From NCBI RefSeq assembly GCF_040115645.1, contig NC_089544.1:4216001-4280000 (forward strand): a DNA stretch of 64,000 bases. The letters run 5' to 3'. The first letter of the stretch is position 1; each line of letters starts with the position of its first letter. Positions 24,909-36,539 of the stretch are shown piece by piece. This DNA comes from Euwallacea fornicatus. Lineage: Eukaryota > Arthropoda > Insecta > Coleoptera > Curculionidae. Both the position numbers and the translations under genes were made by a program. The notes beneath the pieces are model-generated. The model had not been told where the DNA came from and made no database searches. It worked only from the letters and a program-made list of their open reading frames with translations.

Positions 24909-25680
24909 CGTCGCGGGCTAATTTCCCCCATAGATTTTCGCTAATACTCAGGTCCGGAGATTTTGCTGGCCAAGGTAGAACTTCAATATTATTTCTATGA
25001 AAATAGTCTTTTACCATTTCAGCCGTATGCACTGTCGCGTTATCCTACTAAAAATTAAATTCATCTCCACTAATTCGCGTCGCACGTTCCGATATTTTCT
25101 GATCAATTGATTCAATGTAGTCCGAACTCTTCAGTTTTGCTATTGATGAAACGAATATTTGTTTTTCCTCGGTAACCAATTCCTCCCTAAATCATAAGTT
25201 CTCCATTTCCCATTTGTGGTTTCTCATGAGCATAATTTCTTTCCGCAGATCATAAAAATAGTGCATCCACCCATCTGGGCCATCAAGAGTTAAACCTCTT
25301 TTCACATGTAAATAATACTTTTCGCCATTTTTTACACCATCAAATTTTTTTTTTGGGGTAAAATTCATCTGGTCATCGATATGTTTCTCTGTTAACGGTG
25401 GCTTACTTTTAAATTTCTTTCGTTTTAAATGGTCAGTGTGATGCAAAATGCGCTGCACATTGTGAATATTTGTTAAAACACCTGTTTCTTGTTCAATTTG
25501 GCGTGTTCTATGGGTTGAATTAGATGTGATTCTAATAATTGTACGTCTATCACAACGAGTTGTAGCACAGGGTTGGCCTTTAATTTTCTTCGTACCATAT
25601 TGTTTGGGCTTGTCCAAAAAACTATTTGATAACATTCGTACTTTTCTGTATCGGTTTCGATATTTTAGTGACACTTAAAC
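24909..25680 (-). pseudogene. Tc3-like transposase, N-terminal and central part
   Basis: A 160-codon open stretch (25192-25674) covers the N-terminal region. It includes YGTKKIKGQP, then ITSNSTHRTRQIEQETGV and RILHHTDHLKRKKFKSKP, the bipartite helix-turn-helix layout of Tc3. TLDGPDGWMHYFYDLRKE marks the catalytic core, but the preceding FSDEK segment with the first catalytic Asp is replaced by YYLHVKR, so the enzyme is dead. Below 25190, frameshifted pieces continue to ENLWGKLARDV at the edge of the Tc1-like insertion. The C-terminus resumes on the other side at 23200-23379. Confidence 0.8.
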
Positions 25681-26116
25681 CTTTTTTTTGGTGAATTTAA
25701 GATAGTTTTACTCTTTTTTTTATTAATTGAGTGCCGCGGCACATTTTGACGTTGAAATTTAAGTTTTACTGTCCCTGAGTCTTTTATATTTTTTTATATT
25801 AAATTACACATACTTTTCGTCTTAACCAAACCTATTTGTTGACAGATATTTTAATACTCTCATCAATATCTCTCATTTTGCCGTACCTGTTTTTCATATA
25901 AACAGTTGAAACTCCTCAAAAAATGGTAAATATTGCTTGGCGTTCTTTTATCTGAATAAAAAACGAGTACCACCTATGGGGACAAGTATAGAATTTCTGT
26001 CAAGCAGATTATTTTCAAGAAACAGCGAAAATTTAGAAGTGTTCTATCATTTTGTCACGGAGTGTCCTATATTAAATGAAAACAAAACAACAAAAATACT
26101 AAATAAAATCGAAACT

Positions 26117-26540
26117 TAGGTAGAAATGAAGTGCGTAGTTTGACTTTGTACCTTGCAGTTCTTCTATACCTATTCAGTTATTTTGTTCTACAAAAGACCT
26201 GTCTCATTTAAAAGGTTTTCATTTTCTGGATAAGTCATTTGTACATAATATGCTACGGCCTTCAAAGCAGAAAGGACCTATTGAGCTGTGAAGATTAAAA
26301 CTTCATCATTCCTGACAACTTCCTCTTCATTCGTCGAACCGTTTTCATATTGATCATTGGCAGTTGTTCGAACAATGTTAATGTCATCAGGAAAATCAGC
26401 AACTTCCACGTGTTCATCAATCATGTCATATTCACTTATGTTAATTTCTTCAAAACCATAAATGTTCTGGTTTCTGGCTCATTCACTTCAATCTTCAGCT
26501 GCTCGCTCACACCAGCATTTTCCAACGGTTCGTTATAATC
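26117..26540 (-). pseudogene. pogo/Tigger-like transposase C-terminal fragment
   Basis: The minus strand reads IVRTTANDQYENGSTNEEE, then VVRNDEVLIFTAQ-stop-VLSALKAVAYYVQ, then TYPENENLLNE. This acidic stretch followed by an amphipathic helix fits the C-terminal tail of CENP-B/jerky/Tigger-type transposases. No catalytic DDE block was found, and the region 5' of it was displaced or lost on insertion of the Tc3-like element. The assignment rests on tail character plus the flanking ends, so it is moderate. Confidence 0.5.
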
Positions 26541-26704
26541 GAGCTTGGAGAGCCAGAAAATGATAAATATAAGTTGTTAAAACCGAATGTTTGTTACATT
26601 CGAGTTTGTTATAACCCAATAAAAATACACTAGCTTTATAGAAACTTGGGCGAGATTTTTTGTTTGTTCGTTGTAACCGAGTGCTCGTTACAGCCGAGCT
26701 CTGC

Positions 26705-27203
26705 TACAGGTACAAAGTGCCGAGCCGATAGCTTACTTTAAAAGGAGTTACGTTCATGAATAAATTTTTCCCAGAAGACAATCTTTACCACTGTTCTTCA
26801 AAAACCTTCTTTTTTCTAGGGTCTCCAAAACACAGTCTGGAGGGAGTCCTAGACTATCTTGCCTTCGGTCTTGATGTACGAGTCGATACTGATATTGTCG
26901 GCTTTACTATTGGTAAAGCTTAAACTTCAGTTTAAAAAACACTTCATCTGCTGACTAGTTGTTAACCAACAGTTATTGTCCCTTCCTAATGGCCGGTTTT
27001 ATAGATTTATGTACAATACATCTAAAAGCTAAACATAGGAATCATCTAGCAGAAAAAACTGTTCCTCAGATTAATTCAAGATGTCAAATGCCTTGCAATA
27101 TCAGATTTAGATCTGGAAATCTTAGACGCAAACCTCCTCTGAAAATAGTGTAATGTAATGTGATAATTTGAAAATCGTGAAAATGTTTAAATCTTTTTAT
27201 ATA
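26705..27203. other. No recognisable feature between two transposons
   Basis: Short spacer without coding or RNA signature. Confidence 0.4.
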
Positions 27204-28608
27204 CTGTGTTGACATAGAAAAGAGAACACCCCGTAAAAATGGTTTTAATTAAAGAATTTTTGGTATGCATGGTTGTATATGGGAACACAAAAAACGATTT
27301 AAATTTCAACTATAATTACAAATGTGTTTACAAGTTATCAGGAATTTTACATTTTGTTTTTTTACTATAAAAATTGCAATAAAATATCAACAATATGACT
27401 GAAAAATATAATTTATTGATGTATAGCATGCTTAGAAAGTGCTTTTAGATTAATCAAATATGATTAGATGCAGAATGTAGCGAAATTTTTATCAATGGAG
27501 CGAAATTGAGAAAGGTCGCATGGTGGGTCTACGAGAGGCTGCTTGGTCATTTAGGGAAATCGTTACCAGATTTAACCGTATTGTAAACATTATAGTGAGA
27601 TGTTGGCAGGCATGGTTCCAAAAAGAGCAAACAGGCAAAACAACAAGTACTGGATAATACCAAAGAACTACAGAATGCCAAGATAGTCGCTTTTGAATTA
27701 TGGCCCTAAAAGATAGGTTCGTCTCTTTGGAAACGCTGACCGATCAGTGATTTGCTGAGTATGGAAAACCCATTGAGATTCGAACCATTTATCGTCGAAT
27801 AAGAAGTTTTAGACTGATTTCCTACTGTCTTCATCTTGTGTTAACCCTCACCTTAAATCGTCGTCAAAATCAAATGCAGTGGTGCACAGAACAGATATAT
27901 TGGAATCTGGAATGGGATAATATCGCGTTTAGTGACGAATCCAGATTCTGTTTGGGCATGCATGATGGTCGGGCAAGAATAAGAAGAAAACGAGGTGAAT
28001 GACGGGATCCTCAGTTTACAATACAGAGACATGTCCATCAGACTATATGGGCAATGGTTTGGGGTGCTGTTGCATATGGTAGCAGGTCACCTTTACTTTC
28101 CATTAGAGGAAGTATGACAGTCCAACGGTACATCCAAGAAGTCCTGAAACCTCATCTCGTGCGTTATCTGTAAACTCTTGTTGCACAGCCACATTTGAAT
28201 ACAGTGACTATGGATATGTTTTAAAAAAATGCATTAAATTTGCCACCTTGGTCACCTCCAGACCTGTCACCGATTGAACATGTATGGGATATTGTAGATA
28301 GAAGGTTTCATAATTTACCCCATCCCCCATAAACCTTAGCGCCACTATGTTATGCTGTTCAGTAAGCCTGGAATGAGGTCCCCCAAGAGGGCATCAATCA
28401 CCTCATTAGATCCATACCTACACTTGTACAGAAATGTATAAGACACGGCGGAGAAAGGACAAATTATTAATTTTTATTGGTTTTTAACAATTAAATTTGT
28501 AAATTTTTTTAATGAAGTATTTGTTTTAGCGTAAGAAACATGCATACCAAAAATGATTAAAAAACAAAAACATTTTTACGGGGTGTTCTCTTTTCTATGT
28601 CACGCACA
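27204..28608 (+). mobile_element. Tc1-like transposon, family B, full-length but dead copy
   Basis: The ends share GACATAGAAAAGAGAACACC, followed inward by CCGTAAAAATG and TTTTTGGTATGCATG. The left end is preceded by TA (27202-27203), while the right boundary is worn and approximate. Length of about 1.4 kb fits Tc1-like elements. The plus-strand transposase is recognisable from start to end but carries many stops. A 5'-truncated relative lies in opposite orientation at 54797-55490. Confidence 0.8.
27480..28470 (+). pseudogene. Tc1-like transposase, family B, broken
   Basis: Residues in order: EIEKGRMVGLREAAWSFREI (N-terminal helix-turn-helix), then IRTIYRRIRSFRL, then the first catalytic Asp in NIAFSDESRFCLGMHDGRAR, then QRHVHQTIWAMVWGAVAYGS and VQRYIQEVLKPHLVRYL. 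Next come PPDLSPIEHVWDIVDRRFHN and a tail IRSIPTLVQKCIRHGGERTN. The FQQDNARPH segment with the second catalytic Asp has been deleted: the sequence passes from TLVAQPHLNTV straight on. Stops interrupt all parts. The same deletion is present in the copy at 54797. Confidence 0.85.
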
Positions 28609-31600
28609 ACATTTCACAACTTTTCTTTGTATCTTGCTCATTTTTTATGGTACTGTAAATAGTATATTATTCGACCAGCATATATTGGACGCTATCATCC
28701 CGTTTGGAAAATTATCATTATCAAACATTATGAACCAGACACAGTTTTAGCTAACAATTTGACTGATAGTTCATTAGTATGTGGACAACCCTCATAATAA
28801 TGCAATCGGAATAAATTTACAAACATTAATCAGTTGCCTTAATATCTTTGGGTGAAAAAATGCAACATTACAATACACTAACAAAGAAAATCCATTCGAT
28901 GCATGCATGTAATTGTACTGTATTTATTTGTATCCGCTGGCCTATTTAATGTACGGTTATTTAAAAGAAAAATAAATGTGGCAATTTATTGTTTATTAGC
29001 GATTAGGTTCTACTTTCTGATAATCCGTACTTGTAAAGAAAGCAGAAATTGCGGTAGTAATTTACGAAACAGGTAGAGGCATTATGCTATGTATAAAAGA
29101 CTAGAACAATAGGAAACAATAAAAATGTGGCTCCGAAGACATGGTATTGCAGTGTCCTCAGAAGCATCTTCTCTGAGTCTGGTGTGCCAAAATTTCTCAC
29201 TAAATCTCATTTATAGGAACAATTATGTGATATTAAATAAATCGGTCTTAAGTTAGAGTATTACGAATTTTTTAGTATTTCCGGACCCTCATCTGAAACG
29301 TGGCCATTACTTCCACTCGTAAATTACATCTAGACCAAAAACACCATCGGGCCGACAGAACACTTATGTCTTTTGAAGATTTTCCTTGCGAAACAAAAAA
29401 GACCAAAAACACGCAAATCGAACGTGTACTCAATCAACCTTCTATTTTTTGTTTTTACCTCTTACTAGAGAATGGCTCACCCAGCATCAACCTTCTTTAC
29501 TTGTTGAGTAAGAACTTTGAATATCTTTAAAACGATATATTTCAACATGGGTTGTGGCATTAAATATTTTGAAGTTGATTTAGCTGGGGACTGAGGGGTT
29601 AAACCTACATTTTATTTTGAGTGTAATGACATTTAAATTAATCGGGACTTTCTCATATCTGAAAGTACGCTCTTATGCAAAGCAGCAAAACTATCTTTGG
29701 GTACAACTCAATCAACTTTACGCAAAATAATTGACCGAATTTGCCAAAGCCTAAAAGATAAATTTAAGAATTTTCCATGGTAAATTTTGAGTGAAATAGT
29801 AAATATGTATTTTTCGAGTGCAAAAAAAAAATGAGAAACATGTTATAACAATATGAATGTTCTACTCATATTAAAGGGTTAAGGCTCAAAAGATAATAAA
29901 ATACAAAGACTAGGCAGCTGTTAACTTAATTTATTAGCTTTAGCACCACTTTTGTGACAGTGGCTAACTCTCAGAATGCGATATATGTACTCATATTGTT
30001 CTGTCATTGTGGTAAGCAAAGCCTTGACTAAATATCCCGTCCAGCACGGAGACAGCCTTGAGTTGGCACACCGAGGAAAAAAAGTCTGCCATGGGCGGTA
30101 CCATGTCCTGGTGGGTAAGAGATGTATTTATGCATGTTCTACATGGTATTCACATTTAATATGTTCCGTAACTAATGATTCAGGTTCCCCCTTTTGTGTC
30201 CAGCTAATTTAATTTAACCTGAACACTGATAAAAAGCGGTTATTAGAGTTATCTTTTCAAACTGAGAGTTAGGTAATAAATCAAATCCTGCGGTTCTATC
30301 AGTAGAGATGCTTAACGTGGTTCCTGGGATCTGAACCTAATAAGTTTTAAGCTATCTATAAAGAGTGACTAAGTAATTTATTTGATTGCGGAGGTTGGTG
30401 GTAAGAGTGGGTAGGGGGCGTCATATATCATACTGGATATCTTCAGATGGGGTGCTTATACCACAAAGGTACCAAATGCGTTTTTCAACAAAAAGTCGTT
30501 CTTTAGGAAAGTTTTTTCTTGGGCCAAAAGCACGTTTCATCCCGGCAAAAAATTATTTTGGATACGGAGAGCTCAGAATCTTTCAAAACGTAATTTTGAC
30601 TTAAGTCTAAACTAATTGTGTTTCGTATTTTTAAGCAAAATGTTACTTGAAGAACTTGTTTAGAATTGCTTTAATGGTCAAAATTTTAAATTTCAATAGT
30701 TTTACTTTTGAAATTGGTAAATACATTCTAGGCCAACTAAAGAAATAAGTTATAGGCGACCCTATCTGAAAACACCCGGTATATTGACTCATGAGCGTAT
30801 GGCTTATTGAAAATACATAAAAAAAAATTAAATATAAAATATTTATAAATTCCTTAAGGATATTTCAGATTCAAGAAGAAATTATCGGAAATACGGTATG
30901 TTTCTACAAATGATATAGTTTTTATTATTGAATTTTATGCAAGTGCACCCTTTTCTGATGTCAAACATTCTTAGTCATATGTTTTTTAATGCTTCTAGCC
31001 AGCCAGTTAGTCACTATTTCAATGTAAACGCTAAAAACCCTATATAATTTCATTATCATACCATGAGAGGTGTTTTTCATGGTCTTGACTATGCCAACGT
31101 ACGATTCTACATATACAAATTTAGTAACATTTAAATTGCACATTATGCATTTAAATGTGCACATTATCTAAACGGCTGACCAGAAATATATAAAATTTTG
31201 CATATTCCAAGCCAGAAAAATATGCTCTTTGCGAATGTTCAAGAACATACAGGGGGCTTCCTTCACCAAATCACCTCAAAAATCGTAAAAAATCATCTCC
31301 TTACGATCACGCCGCATGTTTAGAACGCCCAATGCATCTGAATCACCATTAGAACTTTCAAAAGAGCCAAAGAACGTGATTCTTGAATCACAATGCATTT
31401 TGATCCGTATTCACACATCAACAGAAAGTATTTTAAGTAAAGTAATTTTGATTATGATTAGATCGTTCAGATAAAAGCGATGTGTCACATTAATCAATAT
31501 TTCTTTAAACAATCTAATCACTTTTTTAGAGATTTTTTCTATAGAACTAGTAGTTGATATTTCTGATTATTATATCGTATTAAACACTACGTAATCGTAT

Positions 31601-32557
31601 TAGACGGACGTGCCTATCGCCATAGCAAATGTCAGTGCTATTCATATCGAATATATTATAAAAGCAATTTTATCAATGTTTAAGGCAGTTACATAAATTC
31701 TATGCTATACATAATGACGTAATTAAAATAGCTTTTTTACTTCTTGATTTGTTGGGTATTGGACGTTTATCGTGCTGTATGGGCACTAAGATAATGAGCG
31801 TTAACGTTCGCGTTATTCGGTTTGAAATTTGTCGAGGCCATTAACAGGGCGAAGACAATCCGCTCAAAATCCAAATTTAACATAACTAGATTAATTAAAT
31901 TCAAATCGGACAGACCAAATTTAAAATTAAAACGTACAATAGCAGGACTCTCTCAGTTCCTTATTGTCTCAAATCAATTAATATCTATATAAAGTAATCA
32001 CGTAAGCATGGGAGTGAAAGTTACGTTGCCACCTACCTATACATAGATTCATAAGTAATGGTTTTAGCAAATCTGAAAGATCAAGGTTTGCTGAATCGAC
32101 GTTACCAATTGCAAAGTTTTTTCTTGGCAATTTTTACACATAGTATCAAGTAAATAGACAAAACACCAGAAGTGTATTTCAGCGGTTTTCATGTGAGATA
32201 TGTTTTTTCCGTTTATTGTGATAAATTAGAACAACAATTAATCCTGATGAGTAAGCCTGTTTTTAATAGAAGCAAACTGTAAAATCTTAATTTTGGGTAC
32301 GCTTAAATTGCTTACGTCAAGGTCGCTGGTCTGTAATGTGTTCGGAATATGTGTTTACCTGCTTTGTTCTAGATGTAGGTATTTAATAATAGAATAACGA
32401 TGAAACCCCGATAAAGACGCTTTTTTGTCCATTTAAATGATTATTATCGGATAAACGTGGGGAGTACGATCGTCAGGCGAACGATTCTGTCTTCCCGTCT
32501 CCCATCGAATTCTGCACTCCTAATGACGTCTCATTCTGTTGCAACAATACACAACTT
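28609..32557. other. No recognisable gene
   Basis: AT-rich DNA with short ORFs only. An orphan ACACCCGGTATA motif near 30772, like an ITm end, has no identified partner. If the PKG gene continues leftward, this and the following spacer are its intron. Confidence 0.4.
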
Positions 32558-33082
32558 TCATAAATTTAAAAAATGAGCATGAGTAACGCGCATGAAAACT
32601 TCATTAAGCATCGATCGCAAATCACCGAAAGTGAGATAATCGCCGCGACGGCTCATTAGAAACGCAATTTGCAATTTCCCTTTGAGGCGAAAAAAAATCC
32701 AAAGATGAACTTTAACAAAGGCGAAAGTAAATGGCGATGAAATATGCATGTTGATTCTTGAAATACACCAGGAAGTACCGTCAAGTAGTCGAAAGACTAC
32801 CCGTGTGCAACTAGAGGAAATGAAAGTTTCGTCTTTTGAAGTTACTACATCGTGTTGTAACAATGAGTACTTTAGGTCACGGAATTCATCTTGAAGATTT
32901 CTGTTCTTTGGGTAAAACCGTAACGTCCTGATTGACCTTTGCCGCTTAACCTTTGAAAGGAAAATCAAATGAAAGTGCGGCAAATCGCGTTTTCCACGAG
33001 AGAAAACGAGTCGTGACTCCGGTATTTTTTTTGAAAATATATGAGTACGCAGTCCTGCTACTTTCATGTTCAGTGCTATCAT
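32558..33082 (-). other. 174-codon ORF of doubtful status
   Basis: An ATG-initiated open frame in a patch less AT-rich than its surroundings. The translation shows no domain, no signal peptide and no family I recognise, and an overlapping shorter ORF exists in another frame of the same strand. It could be a single-exon gene, a decayed coding region or a chance frame. The length is unusual for this composition, which is the only argument in its favour. Confidence 0.2.
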
Positions 33083-34632
33083 ATTGAGATTCTGTAATTT
33101 GTAAACGTAATTTTATTACCGAAAGGTGTGTACACATTCGCATGAATAAAAATGATATTAATGGCAAGGAAAAGGAGACTTCCTTATTGGGAAAAGTGAA
33201 GGAAAATGAAAAATTGAATAGACTATTAACTCTAACCGTCTCTCACCTACGCGCACACCTATTAAAAGCCACCCAGCATTTGGTGAATCGCATTAATTTT
33301 GAGCTAATAGACAGCTAGATTCCTGCTTTTATTGATAATAACCCTCATAAAGTAATGACACTCTAACACCCCAAATGTCTGCGCAAACCCCGTATGATAT
33401 AATATACAATAGTAGATATAATAACCCATTACTCCACTACCCTGCGTACTCAACAGCCCCAAAAATGCCCAGGAACATTGTCAGGTTCCATCTTCATCAA
33501 TAATTTCAAAAAATTCCTTTTCAAAATTTCTAAATTTTGTATTGTTGGAAGTAATTTTCGGGGCAAATGTTGAAGAAAGAATTTTATGGGGAAGTTCGGG
33601 CCTTTCTGACCGTCGAGGTGGCTTATTTTATCGTCTATAAGTCCAACAACCTGAGAAATCTCTAACCAATACCGAGTTGTCCTGAAATATACTTTGAGTT
33701 TGCACCCTCTCAATAAAGGGGTTGTCAGATTGCGGCTATTGCACTTCTTAGGGGTGTGGAATTTTACGAAGGTCAAGTAAACTAACCTTAAAGGACCATT
33801 AAGCCACTCGACCTAAATTGAACAACCCTCGTACTTACTATTGCTACAAATGCGTTCAAAAATTATTGCCGATCTTAACAAAAACCGTAGAGTACCACCG
33901 ACTTGCACTGCCATCTTATTGCCACAATGTGATAGAGCAATCTTCGAAGAACGAGTACCATTACGTTCTACAGACTGCAAACGTTTTGCTTGGTTCCTCC
34001 GTCGAAGACGTACAAATTCAGGCACCTGCTGGTAGATGGCGACAATGGACGTAATCGAGCTAATACAGGGCGTTCAGACGTAGCTTGTATTTACTTTTCT
34101 TAAGTTAAACGAGAGGTCGCACGAGCCTTATAATTCAGTGTTAAAATTTCATATGTTTTTATGATGTTAGGTCAGAGCCAGTACTATACTGTGCGACTCT
34201 GAATTGTGACCTTCTCAACATTATTATTATTAAAAAACAATTCAAACGCAGCATGAAATAGGTCATAAAAACTATTTTTCGACGTTTGTTTATTTTTTTA
34301 AATGTTGCTTACGTCACGTGTAGAGCAAAATCGCCGATTTTTCAAAATTGAAACGTCAGTTAAGTGACACGTCAAATTAAAGGTCTTTGAAAACAGCAAT
34401 CACTGGCGTGTTGCGATTCAAAATCTACCGATTAGTGTTTGGAAAAAAAAATGTGGTAATAAATGCAATACAAGCTCTAAATCGATAGTACATAAAAAAT
34501 GAAAAAACTTACTTGTTTAATAAGAAATTGCTTTGTTTTCGATTTTGTCCTTACAAACACTCATTAATCATAGTCTTTAATTAAATTGAAATGATCAATA
34601 GATAGTTTTTGAATTGCAATACACCCCTGATG
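33083..34632. other. No recognisable gene
   Basis: Contains two overlapping unannotatable ORFs around 33450-34050 and a phrase GTGACACGTCAAATTAAAGG near 34362. A variant of that phrase recurs at 61043-61062, which suggests a dispersed repeat. Nothing else is recognised. Confidence 0.35.
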
Positions 34633-34634
34633 TA

Positions 34635-35919
34635 ATAGGTGTTTCGGTTAATAATGTTTATTTTTTTGCAAAATTTAAACATTTATTTCTATAACAAATT
34701 CAATTATGTTAATAATCAAAACGTTGGCCATTGTTAGCAACGCCTTTTCCCTATCTTGCCATCAAAGAATGGATTCCGTGCCAAAAGAATTTTTTGCTTT
34801 TTGACGCCAACCAATTATCAAGCCAAATATTTATTTCTTCGTAAGAATGAAAGTGTTGTTCTAAAAGTGCGTGTGCATGGATCAGAATGAATGGTAGTCT
34901 GAAGGGGCTAAATCTGGCGAGTTTGGCGGGTGAAGTAGGACGTCACGTTTAACGTTTATCAAATATTTTGTTGCCAATTTTTCAACATGAAGCTGAGCAT
35001 TATCCTGTTGGAAAATAACTCTATTGTATCTTTGGACGTATTCTTGTCCTTTTCAGTGCTCGGGTGAATTTTACCAGTTGTTTTCGTTATCGATCACCAG
35101 TAATCGTTTCACCAAGTTTCGGTAATTCGTAAAACACAACTCCCCTATTATCCCACCAAATACACAGTAAAATCTTCTTTCCATGGATATTGCGTACTGG
35201 TTGTGACGTTGACGGTTGGCCTGGATCCATCCATGATTTTTTGCGTGGTGGTTTGTCAAAATAAATCCACTTCTCATTACTTGTGACAACTCGAAGTAAA
35301 AACCCCTTTTGTATCTGCTTGATAAGCAAAACTTTATAAATGGTTTTTCGCCTTTCAGCGTCTCGTTCTTTTAATTTATGTGGCACCCATTTTCTTTCCT
35401 TCTGAATTTTTTCCAAGGCATATTGTGGACGTTCGAAAATGGTGAATTGGGACGCACTCAAGGTCCTACCAATTGTTTTAACGTTGGAGTGGAGTCTTCG
35501 TTCAATAATTCTTGCAAATCTGCATCTTCCAATTTCCTAGTCTTTCCTAGTCGTTCCTCGTCTCTTATATCAACATCGTCACTTTTAAAACGGTTAAACC
35601 ATCATTCACAACTTTTTTGACATGTAGCATGTTCCCCATACGCTTCATGTAACAATCGATGACTCTCGGCAACCGTTTTTTTTTTCAAATGAGAGAAGGT
35701 TGTAAAACATCTCCGCAAAACGTTTTTTCCTGGTATGAAAGTCGCCATATTAAAAACTATGAAAACTATGTTTATTGCACAATGGCAATTAATAGCCAAC
35801 CGGCTTTGAATGCGGTATGTTTACCTTTCAAGACACTATCGCTATCGCTAGTTGATATTAACAAATGAATCAGTAACACAATCTCTTAGCAAATGGCCAT
35901 TATTGACCGAACTACATAT
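34635..35919 (-). mobile_element. Dead full-length mariner (1285 bp)
   Basis: The left end ATAGGTGTTTCGGTTAATAA corresponds to the right end read inward, ATATGTAGTTCGGTCAATAA. TA duplications are present at 34633-34634 and 35920-35921. The length is within one base of the intact mariner at 50783-52068, and the transposases are related. This copy is clearly older because both ends and the coding region have accumulated substitutions. It sits about 450 bp downstream of PKG exon 2, hence in the following intron. Confidence 0.8.
34700..35748 (-). pseudogene. mariner transposase, broken
   Basis: The minus strand starts MATFIPGKNVLRRCFTTFSH near 35748, a recognisable mariner N-terminus. A 124-codon open piece at 35087-35461 contains KWVPHKL (the WVPHEL linker motif), then SNEKWIYFD with the first catalytic Asp changed to Asn, then KKSWMDPGQPS and GKKILLCIWWD. 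The DNARPH block is lost to frameshifts. PNSPDLAPSDYHSF near 34910 keeps the third Asp. The Asp-to-Asn change, together with several stops, makes it inactive. Confidence 0.85.
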
Positions 35920-36372
35920 TAGTTTTCAAAAAACCTTTTATTTGAGGTGTAACTTGACCCATCTTTGGATTTTAAAAATCAACGATTTTTGCACTCCTGG
36001 TGGTGCAAGCAACATTTAAACTAATCAATAAACGTTAGAAAATAGTATTTTTGGTCCTGTTTAAAGTTGATTTAAAATTTGTTAAAATTGTTAAAAGCTG
36101 AACAGGTCAATTTAGAGTCGCGAGGTATAGCGTGCATTGCTTTAACGCAATTCTCTAAACCTAAGCTTTTATTTTCTATAGTTAATTATAGATTTTCATA
36201 ATTAACTTGGTAAATATGCAGATACGTTAAGGGAAAATTAAATAAATTAACAAAAGGAGAGTCCGTTTGAAAAAACTCTTGAAGCATAACCTGGAGCGAA
36301 TTTTAGAAGCAACCGTCGCCAATTACTCTTCATGGGCTGTTAGAAATCTCAAAATAGAAAATTTGAACTTAC

Positions 36373-36539
36373 CTTCTAACACGTAAACGGTACTTCCAAC
36401 ATCCCCCTCTCGAATTATGAGGCTTCCGGCTGGGTATTCTTCAGGGTACATGCAATCTACGATTTCCTTAATTTGCGTCAGCTCCAAGTTTTTCATGAAG
36501 TCATTGTCCAATATCGCTGCTTTGATTAATTCCCGCGAG
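36373..36539 (-). CDS. for: PKG (foraging-type) exon 2: start of cyclic-nucleotide-binding domain A
   Basis: A 167-bp internal exon. It is bounded by a poly-pyrimidine tract plus CAG on its 5' side and GTAAGT on its 3' side. The translation starts SRELIKAAILDNDFMKNLEL, continues TQIKEIVDCMYPEEYPAGSL, and ends IIREGDVGSTVYVLE. This is the highly conserved entry into the first cGMP-binding domain of PKG-I/foraging kinases. The single leading base completes a codon begun in the exon at 39721-40160, and the final G starts a split codon, matching the conserved VYVMEEG. The protein is a cytosolic Ser/Thr kinase activated by cGMP, and in insects it affects feeding and locomotor behaviour. A copy of a dead mariner follows in the next intron. 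No further CNB or kinase exon was found at lower coordinates. Confidence 0.92.

Larger units (their letters stand above)
23024..26064 (-). mobile_element. Tc3-like transposon, middle layer of the nest
   Basis: Left TIR CACCCCGCCACAAAATGATG (from 23024, preceded by TA) matches the right end read inward, CACTCCGTGACAAAATGATA. The arms stay alignable for about 150 bp, including TTATTCAGATAAAAGAACGC in both. The right-hand flank is TC rather than TA, probably by mutation. Removing the inner element (1527 bp plus one TA) leaves about 1512 bp, normal for Tc3-like transposons. The transposase runs on the minus strand. Confidence 0.85.
22859..26704 (-). mobile_element. pogo/Tigger-like transposon, outer shell of a triple nest
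   Basis: Left end CAGTAGAACTCGGCTATAAC follows a TA (22857-22858). The right end, read inward, is GCAGAGCTCGGCTGTAACGA next to TA (26705-26706). Subterminal CGAAC/TATAAC motifs recur at both ends, as in the MITE at 2547-3137. Between 26117 and 26540 the minus strand carries a decayed frame with the acidic C-terminal tail and VLSALKAVAYYVQ helix expected of pogo/Tigger (CENP-B/jerky-like) transposases. The rest of the interior is occupied by the Tc3-like insertion. Outer ends diverge by several substitutions, so this is the oldest layer. Confidence 0.65.

Noticed and set aside
30000..30450. Less AT-rich stretch considered as an snRNA or exon
   Set aside because: No match to conserved snRNA blocks and no open frame with a recognisable domain.
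33450..34054. Cluster of overlapping ORFs on both strands
   Set aside because: Several overlapping frames with no recognisable motif; looks like a patch poor in stops.
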